Assembly: GCA_943737045.1 (NCBI GenBank)
Contig: CALSFV010000227.1
Span: 248,001 to 312,000, forward strand
DNA: 64,000 bases
Direction: 5' to 3'
DNA from: Parapristionchus giblindavisi
Taxonomy: Eukaryota > Nematoda > Chromadorea > Rhabditida > Diplogasteridae
The stretch's first letter is position 1; the number at the start of each line of letters is the position of its first letter. Positions 43,584 to 57,419 of this stretch are shown here, one piece after another. A model generated the notes under the pieces. The model worked only from the letters and a program-made list of their open reading frames with translations, did no database searches and was not told the DNA's origin. Both the position numbers and the translations under genes were made by a program.

Positions 43584-46500
43584 ATGAGCTGGCTGGCGTT
43601 GCTGCTGGAGCGGAACAGCGGAGATCCGCGGGCGCGACTGGACCTCGGGGGCGAGATCGTGGAGCGATTAAAGTGTGCCAGGCTCCCGCCCGATTCCGGT
43701 CTGCTGAATGACTTCTGCGATCTGTGCGTGCAGTGGATTTCCGCGTCGAATTACAAGGTCAGTACTGTAGGTGGTGTCCAAGCCCGAGCAGTTATTTCTC
43801 GATGCGGTAGTGCAGTTATGTATTGTTATGTTAAATTTATGTTTTACTGTTTGATGCTGGTTTTGTAAATGAAACTTTTTATATTTGCTGATGGAATACT
43901 ATTCTTCAATTCTCTTTTTGACCTGTTCCCTTCTACTTGTTCTTTCTTCGGATATTCTTATGCGCTTGTGGGTACCGTAAGCGTCATGTGGATTCTAGGA
44001 TTTTATTGATTTTTGTAACTTTAGTAACTTTAGTTGTAGTGAATTAGGCACTAGCTACGATATACAGTACACCCGGGATCTCATGGCATCGTTGAGAATC
44101 TGCTGTACAAATATGTAGTGTGAGAGTCGGAGAAAGAAAAAAGACCGTGATTGGCAACAGTGAAAGCCCTGATAAGCTGATAAATAATTGTTGTTTATGG
44201 CGGGCAGTTAAATGAGAATGGCGTGTCGTAATCGTTTGGGTTTGGTCTCGAATCTTTCGTATAACAGCTGTGTTATAACAGTAATAATAATACATAATTT
44301 ATCAACATCATTATAGTAGTATAGCAAGGAGTAGCGGTGCTTATAAATATAAAATTACAAAATACTTGAGAAATTAAATGTTTGATTGCCAGTCTTCCTT
44401 ATACCAAAGTGGCCTCCTGACCCATGTTGTTATTTGTAGGTAATTATGTCACTGATGATGGGTTGAGTACCCGAAACGCGTCTGACCGATAAACTAGATG
44501 ACCCAACTCTTCGTTTAACCTTTGGCATAAACAAGCACAATACTAACATGTTGTTAGTGTGGAGAAATCGCGGAAAACAGAAACAAGCATGCGATAGAGC
44601 GTGTAAAACGAGGATGGTTTTCTCTGTTTTTCGTTTCTTTTCGTAACTTTTCAGTAGATCTATACGTTTACTGGGAGCACTCCAACTTGATAAAAGGGCA
44701 TCCCTCTGGGGCCTTTAACTCTATCTCGTCTTTTTTGTGTTTTTAGTCGATTCGAAGCGTGCCTAAACAGAGCGATGGAATTAGAGGAGAGATAGACGGA
44801 AGGGAAGAGAGAGAGGGAGAAAAGGAGAGGGAGGGGACAGAGGGAGAGGGAGAGGGAGAGGGAGAGGGAGAGAGAGGGGGAGAGGGAGATGGAGAGGGAG
44901 AGGGAGAAAAGGAGAGGGAGAGGGAGAGGGAGAGGGAGAGGGAGAGGGAGAGGGAGAAAAGGAGAGGGACAAAGGGAGAGGGAGAGGGCGAAAGTTGATT
45001 AGGTCCAGACCGAAAGGAGCGCATCGTTGCGTGGAGCGAAGAGAAAAGAAGACGAAACGGACCTAAACCCCTTCCGGTTTTTGTTCGGGAATACACGGAT
45101 GTCCTCAGGGCATTTACAGAACGGGAGAGCATGAAAAAGGGAGAGAGACAGACAGATAAACGGACATACTAACAGGCGATTCGGTGCTGAGCGGTTGCTC
45201 TTGGGCGCAAGCTATCAGGATCACAGCTATCAGGATGTGCATCATACATACAGTGATAAAGTGTTGCAAAGACCATCATTCAGCAGCGCTACACTCTGCA
45301 TATTTTTTTAATAATAATTTATTTATCTTTAACGATAAACAGAGAGGTGAAAAAGAAAGTAAAACAATATTATGGAATGATGCGTGAGATCAAACATTGA
45401 ATCAAGTGGAGACGACAGTAGATGATAATGATGCAAGAGTTAAATAAATCGTTACAAGGGAAAGATAGATCAGTCTGGGATCGAGAAGTCGATCCTATTT
45501 TCGGGTAGTGATAGTAAATATATCGTCAATGTTTAAATGTAACTTTGGACACTACCGTCTTACAATAATGCCATCCTCTCAATGCATTGACTGGGGCGTT
45601 AAATATAAGAAACATGAGTCACAGCGTTCTCATGACTTTCAAAGCAAGAACGACCGCTCAACATACAAACTCTCTCGAATACAATGGTCTCTCCTTTGTC
45701 TTGCTTTGGAAGAAAAATGGCTTGGACCAGAATACTGTGGAGTTATGCTCAATACTTTACGTTGTTTTTAACGCTCAATAGGTGTTATTTTTCCAGCTGT
45801 AGTTGCATCTAACACCTCTTTTGTTTACATACGTGGCCCGGAAGCGGGTTCGTGAGTTCGGTTGAGTGGAGAGTTTTGCGTAGCGAATAAAAGCGGAAAA
45901 CATCCTTGGACCGAGTTCTGATCTGCTTGATTTCACCCCCTGTGATCTTTGATCTTTGTAGCTTATGATTTAGTGATCTTTGATCTCCACGGTGGCTAGG
46001 GTACCTGATCTTTGATCTTTGATCTTTAGCACACGTTATTTTTCTTGATACAGCGAGCATAGTTCGTTTGTTCCGCTAACTCGAGAAGAAGGTTCAGTGA
46101 TTGATGGGTGAGGGCATTGAGAGGGAGAGAAAAGGAGAGGGAGAGAGGGAGAGAGGGAGAGAGACGGAGAGGGAGAGAAAAAGGAGAGGGAGAGGGAGAG
46201 GGAGATGGAGAGAGAGAGGGAGAGGCAGAGGTAGAGAAAAGGAGAGGTAGAGGTAGAGAAAAGGAGAGGTAGAGGTAGAGAAAAGGAGAGGAAGAGACTG
46301 AGGGTGAGAAGGAGAGGGAGAAGATGTAGTAGATACTTTTTGCAGCTTTACGTCGTGATCATTGTAAACGACTCTATAGCTGAGGTATTCATGGAAATTG
46401 ACAGATGATTGGGAAATGTTAAAGAAAAGCAGAGAAAACTCTCCTTGTTTTACATGCTCTATCGCCTCTTTCACTGAAGGAGGACATCGTTCTTTGATCT

Positions 46501-47415
46501 TTGTAGTTTGTAGCTTGTCTTAATATTCAGTCCATTCACATCATATGTCCTAGGGTTCGTACATAGATATTGGGAATAGTAATCTCGACTTTTGGACACA
46601 CAATAAGGAGAGGGAGAACAAGAAGGAGAGGCGTCAGGCTAATGCACTGTTACATTTGCCTTACGTGCCTACGCCGTAACCCCCTCCGCCTCCTTTCCGG
46701 CGCGGCGGAGGGGGTTACGGCGTAGACACGTAAGGCAAATGTAACGGTGCATAATGTCGGAGTCGTCTTGTTCACACAGAAGTTGTGTATGTTTTGATGT
46801 GATGAGCGAGGCCTGAATGAGCGATACCAGATGTGCGAGGGAGCGTGGCCCATGTCACACAATGCAAAGACCTTTCAAAAAGTAGTACTGTTCAAACACA
46901 TTTATCTAGGGTAGGAGGCTTTGACATGCAAGTTCTGCCTGACTTCTTGTTTGTCTCTGAAAAGTTGACAAGCAAGAAGTCAGGCAGAGCATGGAGAGAA
47001 AAAAGATTCCCTTGAACAGATCCTGCCATCGTACTGGTGGGCGTCCGCGTCCCCTCTATGACTTTAATCAATGACATGTATCAAGCAAACAGCCAAAAAA
47101 CATGGAAAACCATAGTGGGAACAGGTGCCACTAAAAGACCGATTGGTCTGATAGTGAGCGTGCTGAGGATCTTTGATCTTTGATTTTTGATCTTTGATCT
47201 TTGATCTTTACCAATCAAAAATGTCGATTGGTTGTTTGACACTCTGGGTGGTATCTCTCCTTATTGTTAGTGTTGGTCAAATAAAGGAAAGCCAGGGGTG
47301 GACCTGACTAGTATATAGATATGTACCTTATATGTGCATTGTGAAAGATTCACGAGAGACGAGAGAGCATGCGAGAGTGAGAGAGTGGTCAGAGAAAGAG
47401 AGAGAATGAGCTATT

Positions 47416-47469
<54 letters not shown>

Positions 47470-50400
47470 GCGAGAGAGAGAAAGAGGGAAGGAGAGAGAG
47501 AGGCTAGAGAGCATGGTAAAGTGAGAGAGTACTTAGACGAGGAAGAAGTTTGACATGAAACAGAGAGTGACATACGAAGAGATCTGGATGGCGAATCAAA
47601 GGAAGCTAAAGGGGGGAAACACGAACTGAAGTATACTGGGGGAGTGAAAAATGGAAAAGTTATGTTCATAGGTCGAAAAGTATGTTACAAAGTACCAAGC
47701 CAGACCGCATTTTGAGCCAAAATTCCCCAAAAAATCGAAAAACCTGACCGCATTTTGTGCCAAAATTTTACAAGAATCGAAAAACCTGACCGCATTTCGA
47801 GCCAAATTTGCCAAAAATAGAAAAACCTGACCGCATTTTGTAAACCGATAACCTAGCTATTCGACCTATGGTTATGTTATTCAAGGCACACGAAGTCCTG
47901 CGGGAGATCGGTGATAATCCAAGGCCAATGCAGCCCCACCTCTTACTGAGGAGTATAGGAAGAAAAAACGAAACCAAAAATCACCTGGAAATTGGAAGAG
48001 CAAATAGCGAAATTGCAAACCATGCAAATTTACTCAGTAGCGATTATTAATATTTATTCGAAAAACAACAGAAAATGAAAATTCGAAATTCCAAAAATAA
48101 AGAAGCAAGAAAAAATTAATTTCAGGTCGCCCTGCTGGCCTTCGACCTGCTGGAGGTGGCTGTGCAAGAATCCGGCGAAGTAGTCAGTACCTTTGTTCTG
48201 GAGCGATCGCCGTCTATTGTCGAACGATTAGGTATTTATTTATTTATTTTTAAAGATATTTATTTTATCATTAGCTTAACAGGATAATATTTTCTTTACC
48301 GTTACCTGTGTCTTATCAGCCCACAGATATTTCTCTCCATTCAAAATAAAACGATGAAACCTACACGACACCGTTTTGTTTTGAACATTTGATTTTCTAT
48401 TTTTATTTTTAAAAATTGTTTATAGTTTCAATTTTACGTAAATTTCTGCAAGTCAAGGCGTTCCTTCAAGCCTTGTTGATTTTACGTTTTAAAATATTTT
48501 CGAATTATTGATTTTCTCATTGTAGGAGATTCAAAGTCGTCGGTGCGTGAAGCGGCGGCGTCCTTGTTGACCAGACTGGCTTATGCTCCCCATTCCAGTC
48601 CCCAAGTGAGCGACCTACTTATTCATTTATTGATCTTTGATCTTTGATCTTTGATTATTTGGAAAAGTTAGTGATTTTCTAGCTCTTGCGTAATAGATTT
48701 TAATGTGCAAATTTTAAAACTTTGGTAAACTTCGATAGAAAATTTTTGTTGAGAGGGAGTGCGGGTTTTTTTTACTCACTGTGGTATGATGGGGAATAAT
48801 CCTTGATCTCTAATCTTTTATCAATGATGTTTGATCTTTGGTCTCTGATCTTTGATCTTTCAGATTCTCCTCGATAAGCTCACGCCTGGCTTCTCTCATC
48901 GGCAATGGTTGGTGCGCACAGGCAGCATGGGCGTATTCTGCTCTATTTTGGAGGAATGGTTAATTAATTATTTAATTCAATTAAATTATATTTATTTATT
49001 TATTTATTTGATACACCCATGACAGATACAGAATTGATAGATGAAATAAATATCATATAATCAACTGATTATCCTTCTATAATATTTTTTTTTCAATTTT
49101 ATGTTTCTGATAAACGCATTTAATAGTCGTTATTCTTAAAGGCGCACCCGCGCTAATTTGAAACTCTCCACTATAGCGATACTCTTTCGCTGTCTTTGTT
49201 TACGAGAGAGCGTTACCAGAGCGGAGAGAAAAATTAGCTAGGGTCTGAAAACAAGATGATCATCTAGAAAAGTGCCGCTAATTATTGAAATAATGAAGAT
49301 CTAAAGGCGAAATGATAAGCTGATTGTAAAAAAAAATCAAAGATCAAATATCAAAGTCCACTGCTTTCAGTAGAGAAGCGGTGGAGAGTCACACCATGCG
49401 GCTCACGCCGACCTTCTGCAAGTTACTGGCGGATCCGAATGCAGAGGTGATCTTTTACTTGATGAAACACCCTTGTGGTGTACGATAAATAAATAAATAA
49501 TTAATTAAATAAATAAATAATTGATCTGAGTAACAGTATTCATGAGGGTCCGCAAACCGTTTGTTGTCAAGCGCAATTTCACTAGCGTAGATGAAAAGGG
49601 GGTCCCGCGAATATTTTCGATAATAAAATGTGAAGACAGAAGGAGAGCAAAGTTATTCTGCGTAGCGAGCAATATTTATTTAATGCTAGTTCTTATCGTT
49701 CTGGCCTCTCTCCTATTGGTACACTGTCTCGTAAGTACGCTCGATCAATATTGATCTACTCTATTTGTCCTCGATTCGAATACCTCACTCCTATCCATTC
49801 CTACAAAAGGTAAAAGAGGAGGTACAACTCGTAATTCAAGGCATACGAAGTCCTGTGGGGCAGGGCTGGGACAAAAAATTATTTCGACCAAAAAATTTTT
49901 TGTTTGGTTTTCTATATCCGTATTTTTTTGTTATTTTTTGGTTTTTGCAGAAAAACCAAACAAAAAAATACCAAACAAAAAATTCTCAAAAACCCAAAAA
50001 ACAAAAAAAATACCAAACAAAAAATCCCAGCCCTGCTGTGGGGCTGCTAGGCCAATGATAATGACAATGGGAATTGCAAATGGACCCACAAAAGGAATTG
50101 CTGCAAAACTAACGCTCCCATCGTGTCAAGTTTGCAAGTTTTGTGGGGTTGCATTTGACTAGGAACGAGAGTAAGAGAAGGTATCATCCTTATATAGTCA
50201 CACTATTTGAGCGCGCGGCGAAGGTCAGACGGGTTAGGTGAGCTGAGAGAAAGAGAGAGCGCACAGGGAAGAGCTAACCAAACCCGTCTGGCCTTCGCCG
50301 CAGTGTTGATTCTTCCTTCTCGTTTGAGTGGGGTAGGTTTTTGGAACCGCTGGTATGTATGGCAACAACGAGGTGGGGTTGGCCAACAAAAATATTTTTG

Positions 50401-53400
50401 AGTTATTTAACAAGGCAGCGTTCTCGCTGCCCTGCTTATGAATTCAATGGTAAAACTTGTAATAGGTTACCGTACAGCATTTTTCGGCATCTCTTGGACA
50501 CTAATACAGAGCTAAAAAAACCCACGAAATGCTCGGGTTGTAATACTTGGAGAGAATAAAGGAATGAACAGTTTTGGTTCAACGTTTTGGTTCATTGCTA
50601 CAACTATCTTGTAGCTAATCAAAGATCAAAATTTAAAAGATCAAAGATCAAAGATCAACTGTTTCAGGTTCGCGAAGCATCCGCAAAGACTATCTCGACC
50701 GTGATAGCAGTGATCGGTCCGAAGGCGGAGGCGAGTATGCGAACAAAGGGGCTGATACCCGAAGCAAAGTGAGTGATCAAAGATCAAAGATCAACTTCTG
50801 AGGAACAACGATAGTATTCATCGTAGACATTTGTCTTACAAAGAGCAAAGATCAAAGATCAAACTTTAATCAAGGAACAAAGATCATAGAAATTCGTAAT
50901 ATATTCGTGTTGTCTCCTATCATGTTCGAATTATAATAAATATAGGTCGAATTAGGGGATTGGGAAATGTTCTGAAATGGCCGAAAGAAGGGATTATCTA
51001 TTTCGCATCCCCGAACCTGCCCAGTTCCATGTTTCAATTCACAATAGTGGTTTAAATCACTATACGTATTTGTATTTCAAACAACTTTGTATTGTTGTTT
51101 TTTGCCTGATTTCGAAGGGGGGATTTGTGTGTGCGGTGAGTCAAGGTCGCGGCCATAGGCGTGCCCTTCCACAATTTCATTGAATCATCGATCAAACTCG
51201 CGCATGGACTGTACATATCAGGGCTGGGATTTTACGTTTGCGGATTTCCCGGATGGATCCTTAAAATTTTCATTTTACGAGCATGTTTATTCTCCACATG
51301 CGTAGTATCACTCCACTAGGTCACACCCAACCTGTCCGACCTTCGCCGCACTGTTATGGTATTTATAAGAGATGGTTGATGTTCCTGAACAATGTGAAAA
51401 CAAGGAACTGTCATTTTGGTCGCTCTCGTACAATGAAAAAAAATTTTATACGCTCGATACATGAGGTCGATATCTCAAAATATTGATTTCAGAATATTTC
51501 TGCATTCATTTATTCTTAGCAAGATCACAATTCACTGGTCTGATCGATCTTTTTTCTATTCTATTTTCTATGCTGGCCAATTTCGAGTTTTGCAATTTCA
51601 GAGTTGGTATTAGTATTGCTTTTGTCTCTCTATGCAATTTCCTTTAAGTTTTTTGATTTGCATTAGCGTGTCCTTAAAAGGAGCGTAACCTCTCTCAATG
51701 GTCTCTTCATTGTGCACACTGTTTCTCTGTTCTCTAACAACGAGAGAGCATTGCGCGTCAAAGAGACCATTGAGTGAGGTTACGCTCCCTTTAACTACGG
51801 TAGATTTGTATCTAAATTTGAATTCATTATCGATTTTGTGGGAAGTTACATTTTCTAAACGGGCGCACGCCGTAACCCCCTCCGCCGCGTCTCCCTCGTT
51901 ACGGCGTGCGCACGTTTTGAAAAATGTAGCACCGCCTAAGATGTTGGCAAAGTGCCAAGAGCGATGGAACACTTCATTGAGTGCATGTAACTTGATAATT
52001 ACTCGATTGAGAGAGGCTCTCGAATTGGAGTGCTAGATCGTGAGAATCGTGGGATTGAGAGACAGAGAGAGGGAGAGGAAGGGAGAGGAAGCGAAATGGA
52101 GAGTGGCAGGCGAGGGAGGAGAGAGGGGAGGGAAGGGGAGAGGAAAGCGGGATGAATCGACTAAATGTGCCGAACGAACACAAGTAGAATTCATTTAGCA
52201 ACTTTGGGGCTTACCTCTAAGATCTTGGCACTTTGCCAAGATCTTGGAGCTCACTGAAGTCCATAGTTCTTACAATTATCGTACATCGAAAAAATATTGG
52301 ATCATGATTCATTTGAACCATTCTGAAACATTCTAGCAAATCAACGGCGATTATGAACGAATGAGGCATTTTTGTTCTTATTCTTTCTTTTCATTGTTTT
52401 TATTTCACTCTAATCTAGTTAGTCCGCGAGAATCATGATAAAATAATGCGTTTTCATAAAATCATGGTGATTCGTAAATGAATAAATCGTTCCGAAGATT
52501 TCAAATTCGGATGGACTATTTCCCGGTTTGGCCTTCGGCTCTGCGTTTCCTTTGAATTATGTTTTAACTTAAGTTTGCGAAAACGCAATATTTTGGCGTG
52601 ATTCTCGCGGACTAACTAGATTAGAGTGAAATAAAAACTATGAAAAGAAAGAATAAGAACGAAAATGCCTTATTCGGTCATAATCGCCTTTGATTCGCTA
52701 GAATGGTTCAGAATGGTTCAAACGAATCATGATCCAATAATTTTTCGATGTACGATAGACTGATTAAAGATGAGGGATATCCCTTCGCCAGAGGGTGGTC
52801 AGAGCTCATATTTATAAAATTTTCTGGATATACCTCAACTATTTCTCACTCATAGCCTTCTCTTCCATCCACTCCATTCACGTCTCATCTCTTTTCTCTT
52901 CAGAACAGAAAGCCATTTGATTTACTGCGAATGCGAGAGAATGATGGATATCCTATCATTGCTTAGATGAATATGTTCGAATATGAGAATAATTATACGC
53001 TTTCTGTGTTTGGCTTATGATTTCTCATAGGTTTCATAGTGTGCTGTCATATTTTATCGACGTTTCAAAAATCGATAATTAAATCGTTAAAAGTGTACCA
53101 CGTGCTAATTGTGCTCTCCGCTCTGGCAACGTTCTCTATTAGACAAAGAAAGAAAGAGTTGAGAGTTTCAAATTAGCTGGGGGTGTGACTTAAATAAATA
53201 TGAGCGGGTTAGCCCTGCCTAAAAATAGATACTCTATCTAAGTGTCCTTCTATCTACATCTCTGCCTACTTCAACTCGACTCTCTAGTCTTCTCATTCTT
53301 CCAAACTCTTTAATCGAACGCTCGCAAGGGCCGCAATAGCTTCTACTCTTATTCTTCCATTCACGTTTCACACTTTTCCATGCATTACTTACTTTAAATT

Positions 53401-54773
53401 GATCTTAATTTACGAAATTTTGAAGTTTTTTAAACACGTTTCAATCATACCTTTAAACCACACTCTTCCTTGTCTGAAAAGGAAAAAAGGGGTGAAATGA
53501 CCTTTGAATAGATTTTTTTCGTTGTCATCATTTGTGTAGAGAACTTTTAGTTTATTTCATAAAAGTCTTCGGCTTAGTTGTGTTTAGAAATGTCGAAATT
53601 GCAGATTGAATCTCCTTGCGGCACGAGCAAGAGAAGCCGCGATTAGGAACGTTTCGCAGAAATTGAACTCACTTCAAGGAGGTATATTTGGAAATTATAA
53701 AGATATATTTAATAATATCCAGCAATATTAAAATAAAAACAAACATACGAATAATTTGGAGAACCTGAAAAAAATCAGTTCACGATAGGAAGTTACAATA
53801 AGTTCGGTGAGAAAAAAATCAGTTCACGATACTAATATTCAAATATCCTTTCGCGCGTTTTCTCGAAGATCGCTTACGCAAAGTTGAATTTCGTTTAAAA
53901 TGCTTTAATTTGTTAAATCGCTTTTGAATTATTGATTGATTGATGGATTATCGATTGATGGATTATAGGAGATCGCCACTCACCTTCGACTCCCAGTGTG
54001 AGTAAGCCACCGCTGAACGGACACCGATACAGTCCGTTGAGCATGTTCAAGGAGCCGCGGCTGCCGAATGGTTCGTGTTTTCTTTCATTTTCACGCTATT
54101 ATTTATTTATTTATTTATTATGAACAAACCACTACGTTATTTTGGACTCATAAATGTTATTGTAACTGATTTGATAAGAATTCTGCGAGGAAAACACGGG
54201 CGAGAAGGGCAAAATGTTCGGAAATCATAAACCAAAGCGTAGTTGCGATTGGCCGTTGTTATGTGGTGTTACTAAATTATGTATATTTATTTTGCATTTA
54301 TTTGAATTTATATTCTGTAGGGTTTGCGCAGACATCTCCGTCGTTACGGCTTAGGCACTTGACAAATTGCCACTCTTTGTTTTTTTTTGATATATTGAAA
54401 TTGAATTAAATTAAATGTAACACCACATTATCACCGCTGTCGATAATATCTGCATCTTACCGTTTGAGTCAAATTTGCAATCATTCTTCTATCGCCATAC
54501 TTTAGTTCTTGCGCTCATTATACTGATCTATAGTTTGTTATATTGTTTTACTATCTCGGGTGTTGAAATCCATGCATGCTCTCGGATTCAAGGATATTAA
54601 ATTCCATGCATGGTCATTCATTATTCTTGATCATCTATAGATCTTTAGTGATTTTGGATGGATTCAAACACGTGAGATGTACCGTCTTTTCGTAAACGCG
54701 TAAATATTAGTATCATATAATCTTTCACTTTCTCCTTATGCTCGCTCTGATTTCTCCTCTCTCCCTCTCTCTC

Positions 54774-54821
<48 letters not shown>

Positions 54822-55514
54822 CCTCTCTCTTCTCTTATCCGTCGTATGTTTGCCAGCAACACAGGAAAGAGTATCTCGTTTTATATCGATGGTCATTTCT
54901 CTTTGGGAGCAAACTAGTAATCCACACCCCGTTCCGTTATTATTATCATTATTATTGTTATTATTATTGATACTACATTTTCATGCCATCATAATGTAAA
55001 AAATGTGAGGATCTACCGCCAATCACTTCTCGGCCTTTTGGCTGAGATTAAAGTGTGTGTATATATGGTTAATTTTTTGTACGAAATATTATAAAATGTA
55101 TAGTCATCATTATCATTATTACTACTATTTTGTCAAATTCCTCATGATTACCCACAGATTCTAGTACGTAAACGTGTGCTGAATTTATGCGCCGCTCTGC
55201 CAACGCTCTCGCCGACAAAGAAAGCGAGAGAGCGTTGCCAGATCGGAGAGTTTCGAATAAGCTTTACGTGTGTCATTAACTACTCCAAACTTACTTGGAA
55301 TAGGGCAGGACCGTCGCGTTTTTTATGACTCGTTGTAGCGTATGCATGGAAAAGGAGGGTTGTGGTTCTCTCCGGGCGCTCTCTTTACTATCTTTATCTC
55401 TCTCTCTCTCTCCCTCTGTATCTCTCTCCCTCTCCCTCTCCCTCTCCCTCTCCCTCTCTATCCCTCTCTCTCCCTTTATCTCTCTCTCCCCCCCCCCCTC
55501 TCTCTATCCCTCTT

Positions 55515-55545
<31 letters not shown>

Positions 55546-55591
55546 CCTCCCTCTTCTTCTCTCCATCTCTCTCTCTCTCTCCCATGCCTCT

Positions 55592-55642
<51 letters not shown>

Positions 55643-57370
55643 CTCTCTCCTCCCCTCCTTTATCTTTGCGTGGTCTCTTCCTCTCTCGTCGCACAAGAAT
55701 GGAAAAGGGATCAATGGATGTTTCGGTCCGTCTCGCTGTCTGTCTCGACTATGCTCTCTCCCCTCTCTTCTCTCTGTCTCTCTCTCATCTCTCTCTCTCT
55801 CTCTCTCTCTCACACATCTCTCTCTCTCTCCTCCCTCCCGCTCTCCCCCTCTCTCTCTCCCTCCTACCTCTGTATCTCTGTCCCTTTCTCTCTCTCTCTC
55901 TCTTCCCCTCTTTTTCTCTATCTCTATCTCTTTCTCTCTCCCCTCTCTCTCCCTCTCCTTCTACCTCTGTGTCTCTTTCCCCTTTCTCTCTCCATCAACT
56001 CTCGTCTCGTCTATGAGAACTAATCAACTCAGTCACACCGCGAACCATACACCGCACTGTACGGCGCTCACTTTCGCCCCTCCGATGGTGTGGTCGATTA
56101 GTAAAAGGCAGAAAGGGGCACACCGCAGTGCTTATGATGAAAAGGGGGATGATCGCTATCGCGTTCTTATTCTCTTATTCTTCATTTCTTTAGTCCCGAT
56201 CGATTCAAACTCATTTTTGTCCCATTCTCTTTGTTAGATTTCATTGCCGCTCTTTTGTCTCTTGGAAGACTTGGACGTTTAGGCACTCGTTCGGTTTAGC
56301 TCTGTGTGTATATCTCAAATTATTGTGCCATTTTTGGAATCCAGAACGACCGATCAACATGTATACTCTCTCAAAAGTCATGCTCCCTCGCTTGTCCGGC
56401 TTTCATAGAAGAATATCTTACTCAAAAGTGCTATGATTCTTTCCGTGTACGTGTGTGATTGATGTTCGATGAGAACCTTTCTACTTCTTTCTTTTTTGTA
56501 AATATTGTTAAAAATGTTTTAGTCTATCATAAACTGTTTGCTTCAATGCCGTCGCCGCTACGTCCACGTAATTTTCTCTGCCAATTTCGGATGGATCTTT
56601 TGCATACATGCAATATTTATACACATCCATTCGAAAATACATAATCTACGCTGACATTTCCATAGCCGTGACCGCGGTGCTGCGTAGACACGTTATTGAA
56701 ACGTATTATAAACTGTTTGCGCTTCTGTACGCACATCCGTCTATGATTGCCTTCTATGAGATTGTGTGTGTTTTTGCGTCTTTGTGTGCACTCTTCCCCC
56801 GATTAGGAAGCGGCTTAGTCATGACCACTAGCTTACTCATCGCGCACACACTCTCGATTCGGCATTTCCCAAATTGTTCCCCCCCCCCCGCCGTCTTATC
56901 ACTATTGTGAAGCTGGAAAATGCCGGGTTTGCGCTGTGTTGGATCGGGTCTTTGTTTTCTTCATTCCACCATATTTTATACATAATGGGGGTATATAAAA
57001 TGGAAATGAATGTTAGTGTATACTTAAACTAATTAGCCAAGTTAAATTGATTGATTTCCTCGTTTATGTCCCGTTTAATGTTATCAATAATCTTCTGAAC
57101 ATGTCAGGCCGCCAGGAGGAGCAGGAGAATCGCGGCGGACGCCCGAATTCGGTTGGAACCGCGATGAGACGAGTTCCCGGAGCGATGCCCCTGAAGACGT
57201 CCACGGGTACGGTAGTTGGCAGTTATCGATTACTTGTGCTTTTTCGAGGGGATATCGATCAATAATCGTTGCACCTGCTAAACTTCCGGGTATTTTTGAC
57301 TCGAGGCGTACAGAGTAAAAAAATGCCGGAGTTGCTCTTGTTCGATAATAAAAGAACAGTATAACACGGA

Positions 57371-57419
<49 letters not shown>

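Larger units (their letters stand above)
43758..48125 (+). other. CLASP intron 1 (4.4 kb)
   Basis: Contains no supported exon. It holds a hammerhead-like motif (44444-44492), purine microsatellites (44770-44995, 46120-46330, 47420-47500), a perfect-stem palindrome (46649-46745), a run of TTTGATCTTTGATCTTTGAT (about 47170-47210) and a hAT-like MITE (47667-47870). 45184-46060 has nothing beyond GATC-rich simple sequence. Confidence 0.7.
50769..53604 (+). other. CLASP intron 6 (2.8 kb)
   Basis: Contains no supported exon. It holds a TTAA MITE (51678-51790), a GC-core palindrome (51847-51928), a purine-rich run (52060-52150), a TA-flanked element (52279-52755) and a small MITE (53095-53190). The remaining sequence, 50820-51650 and 53200-53604, shows nothing I recognise. 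Confidence 0.65.
54071..57107 (+). other. CLASP intron 8 (3.0 kb)
   Basis: Contains no supported exon. It holds a U2 snRNA-like fragment (55022-55056), a CT microsatellite (54755-54825), a small MITE (55185-55270) and a 600-base pyrimidine block (55390-55995). The rest is AT-rich sequence without recognisable structure. Confidence 0.65.

Noticed and set aside
49542..49754. 70-codon frame with a hydrophobic stretch in CLASP intron 5, resembling a small membrane protein
   Set aside because: No conserved motif, no second exon, no codon bias like the neighbouring exons; a chance frame is likely.
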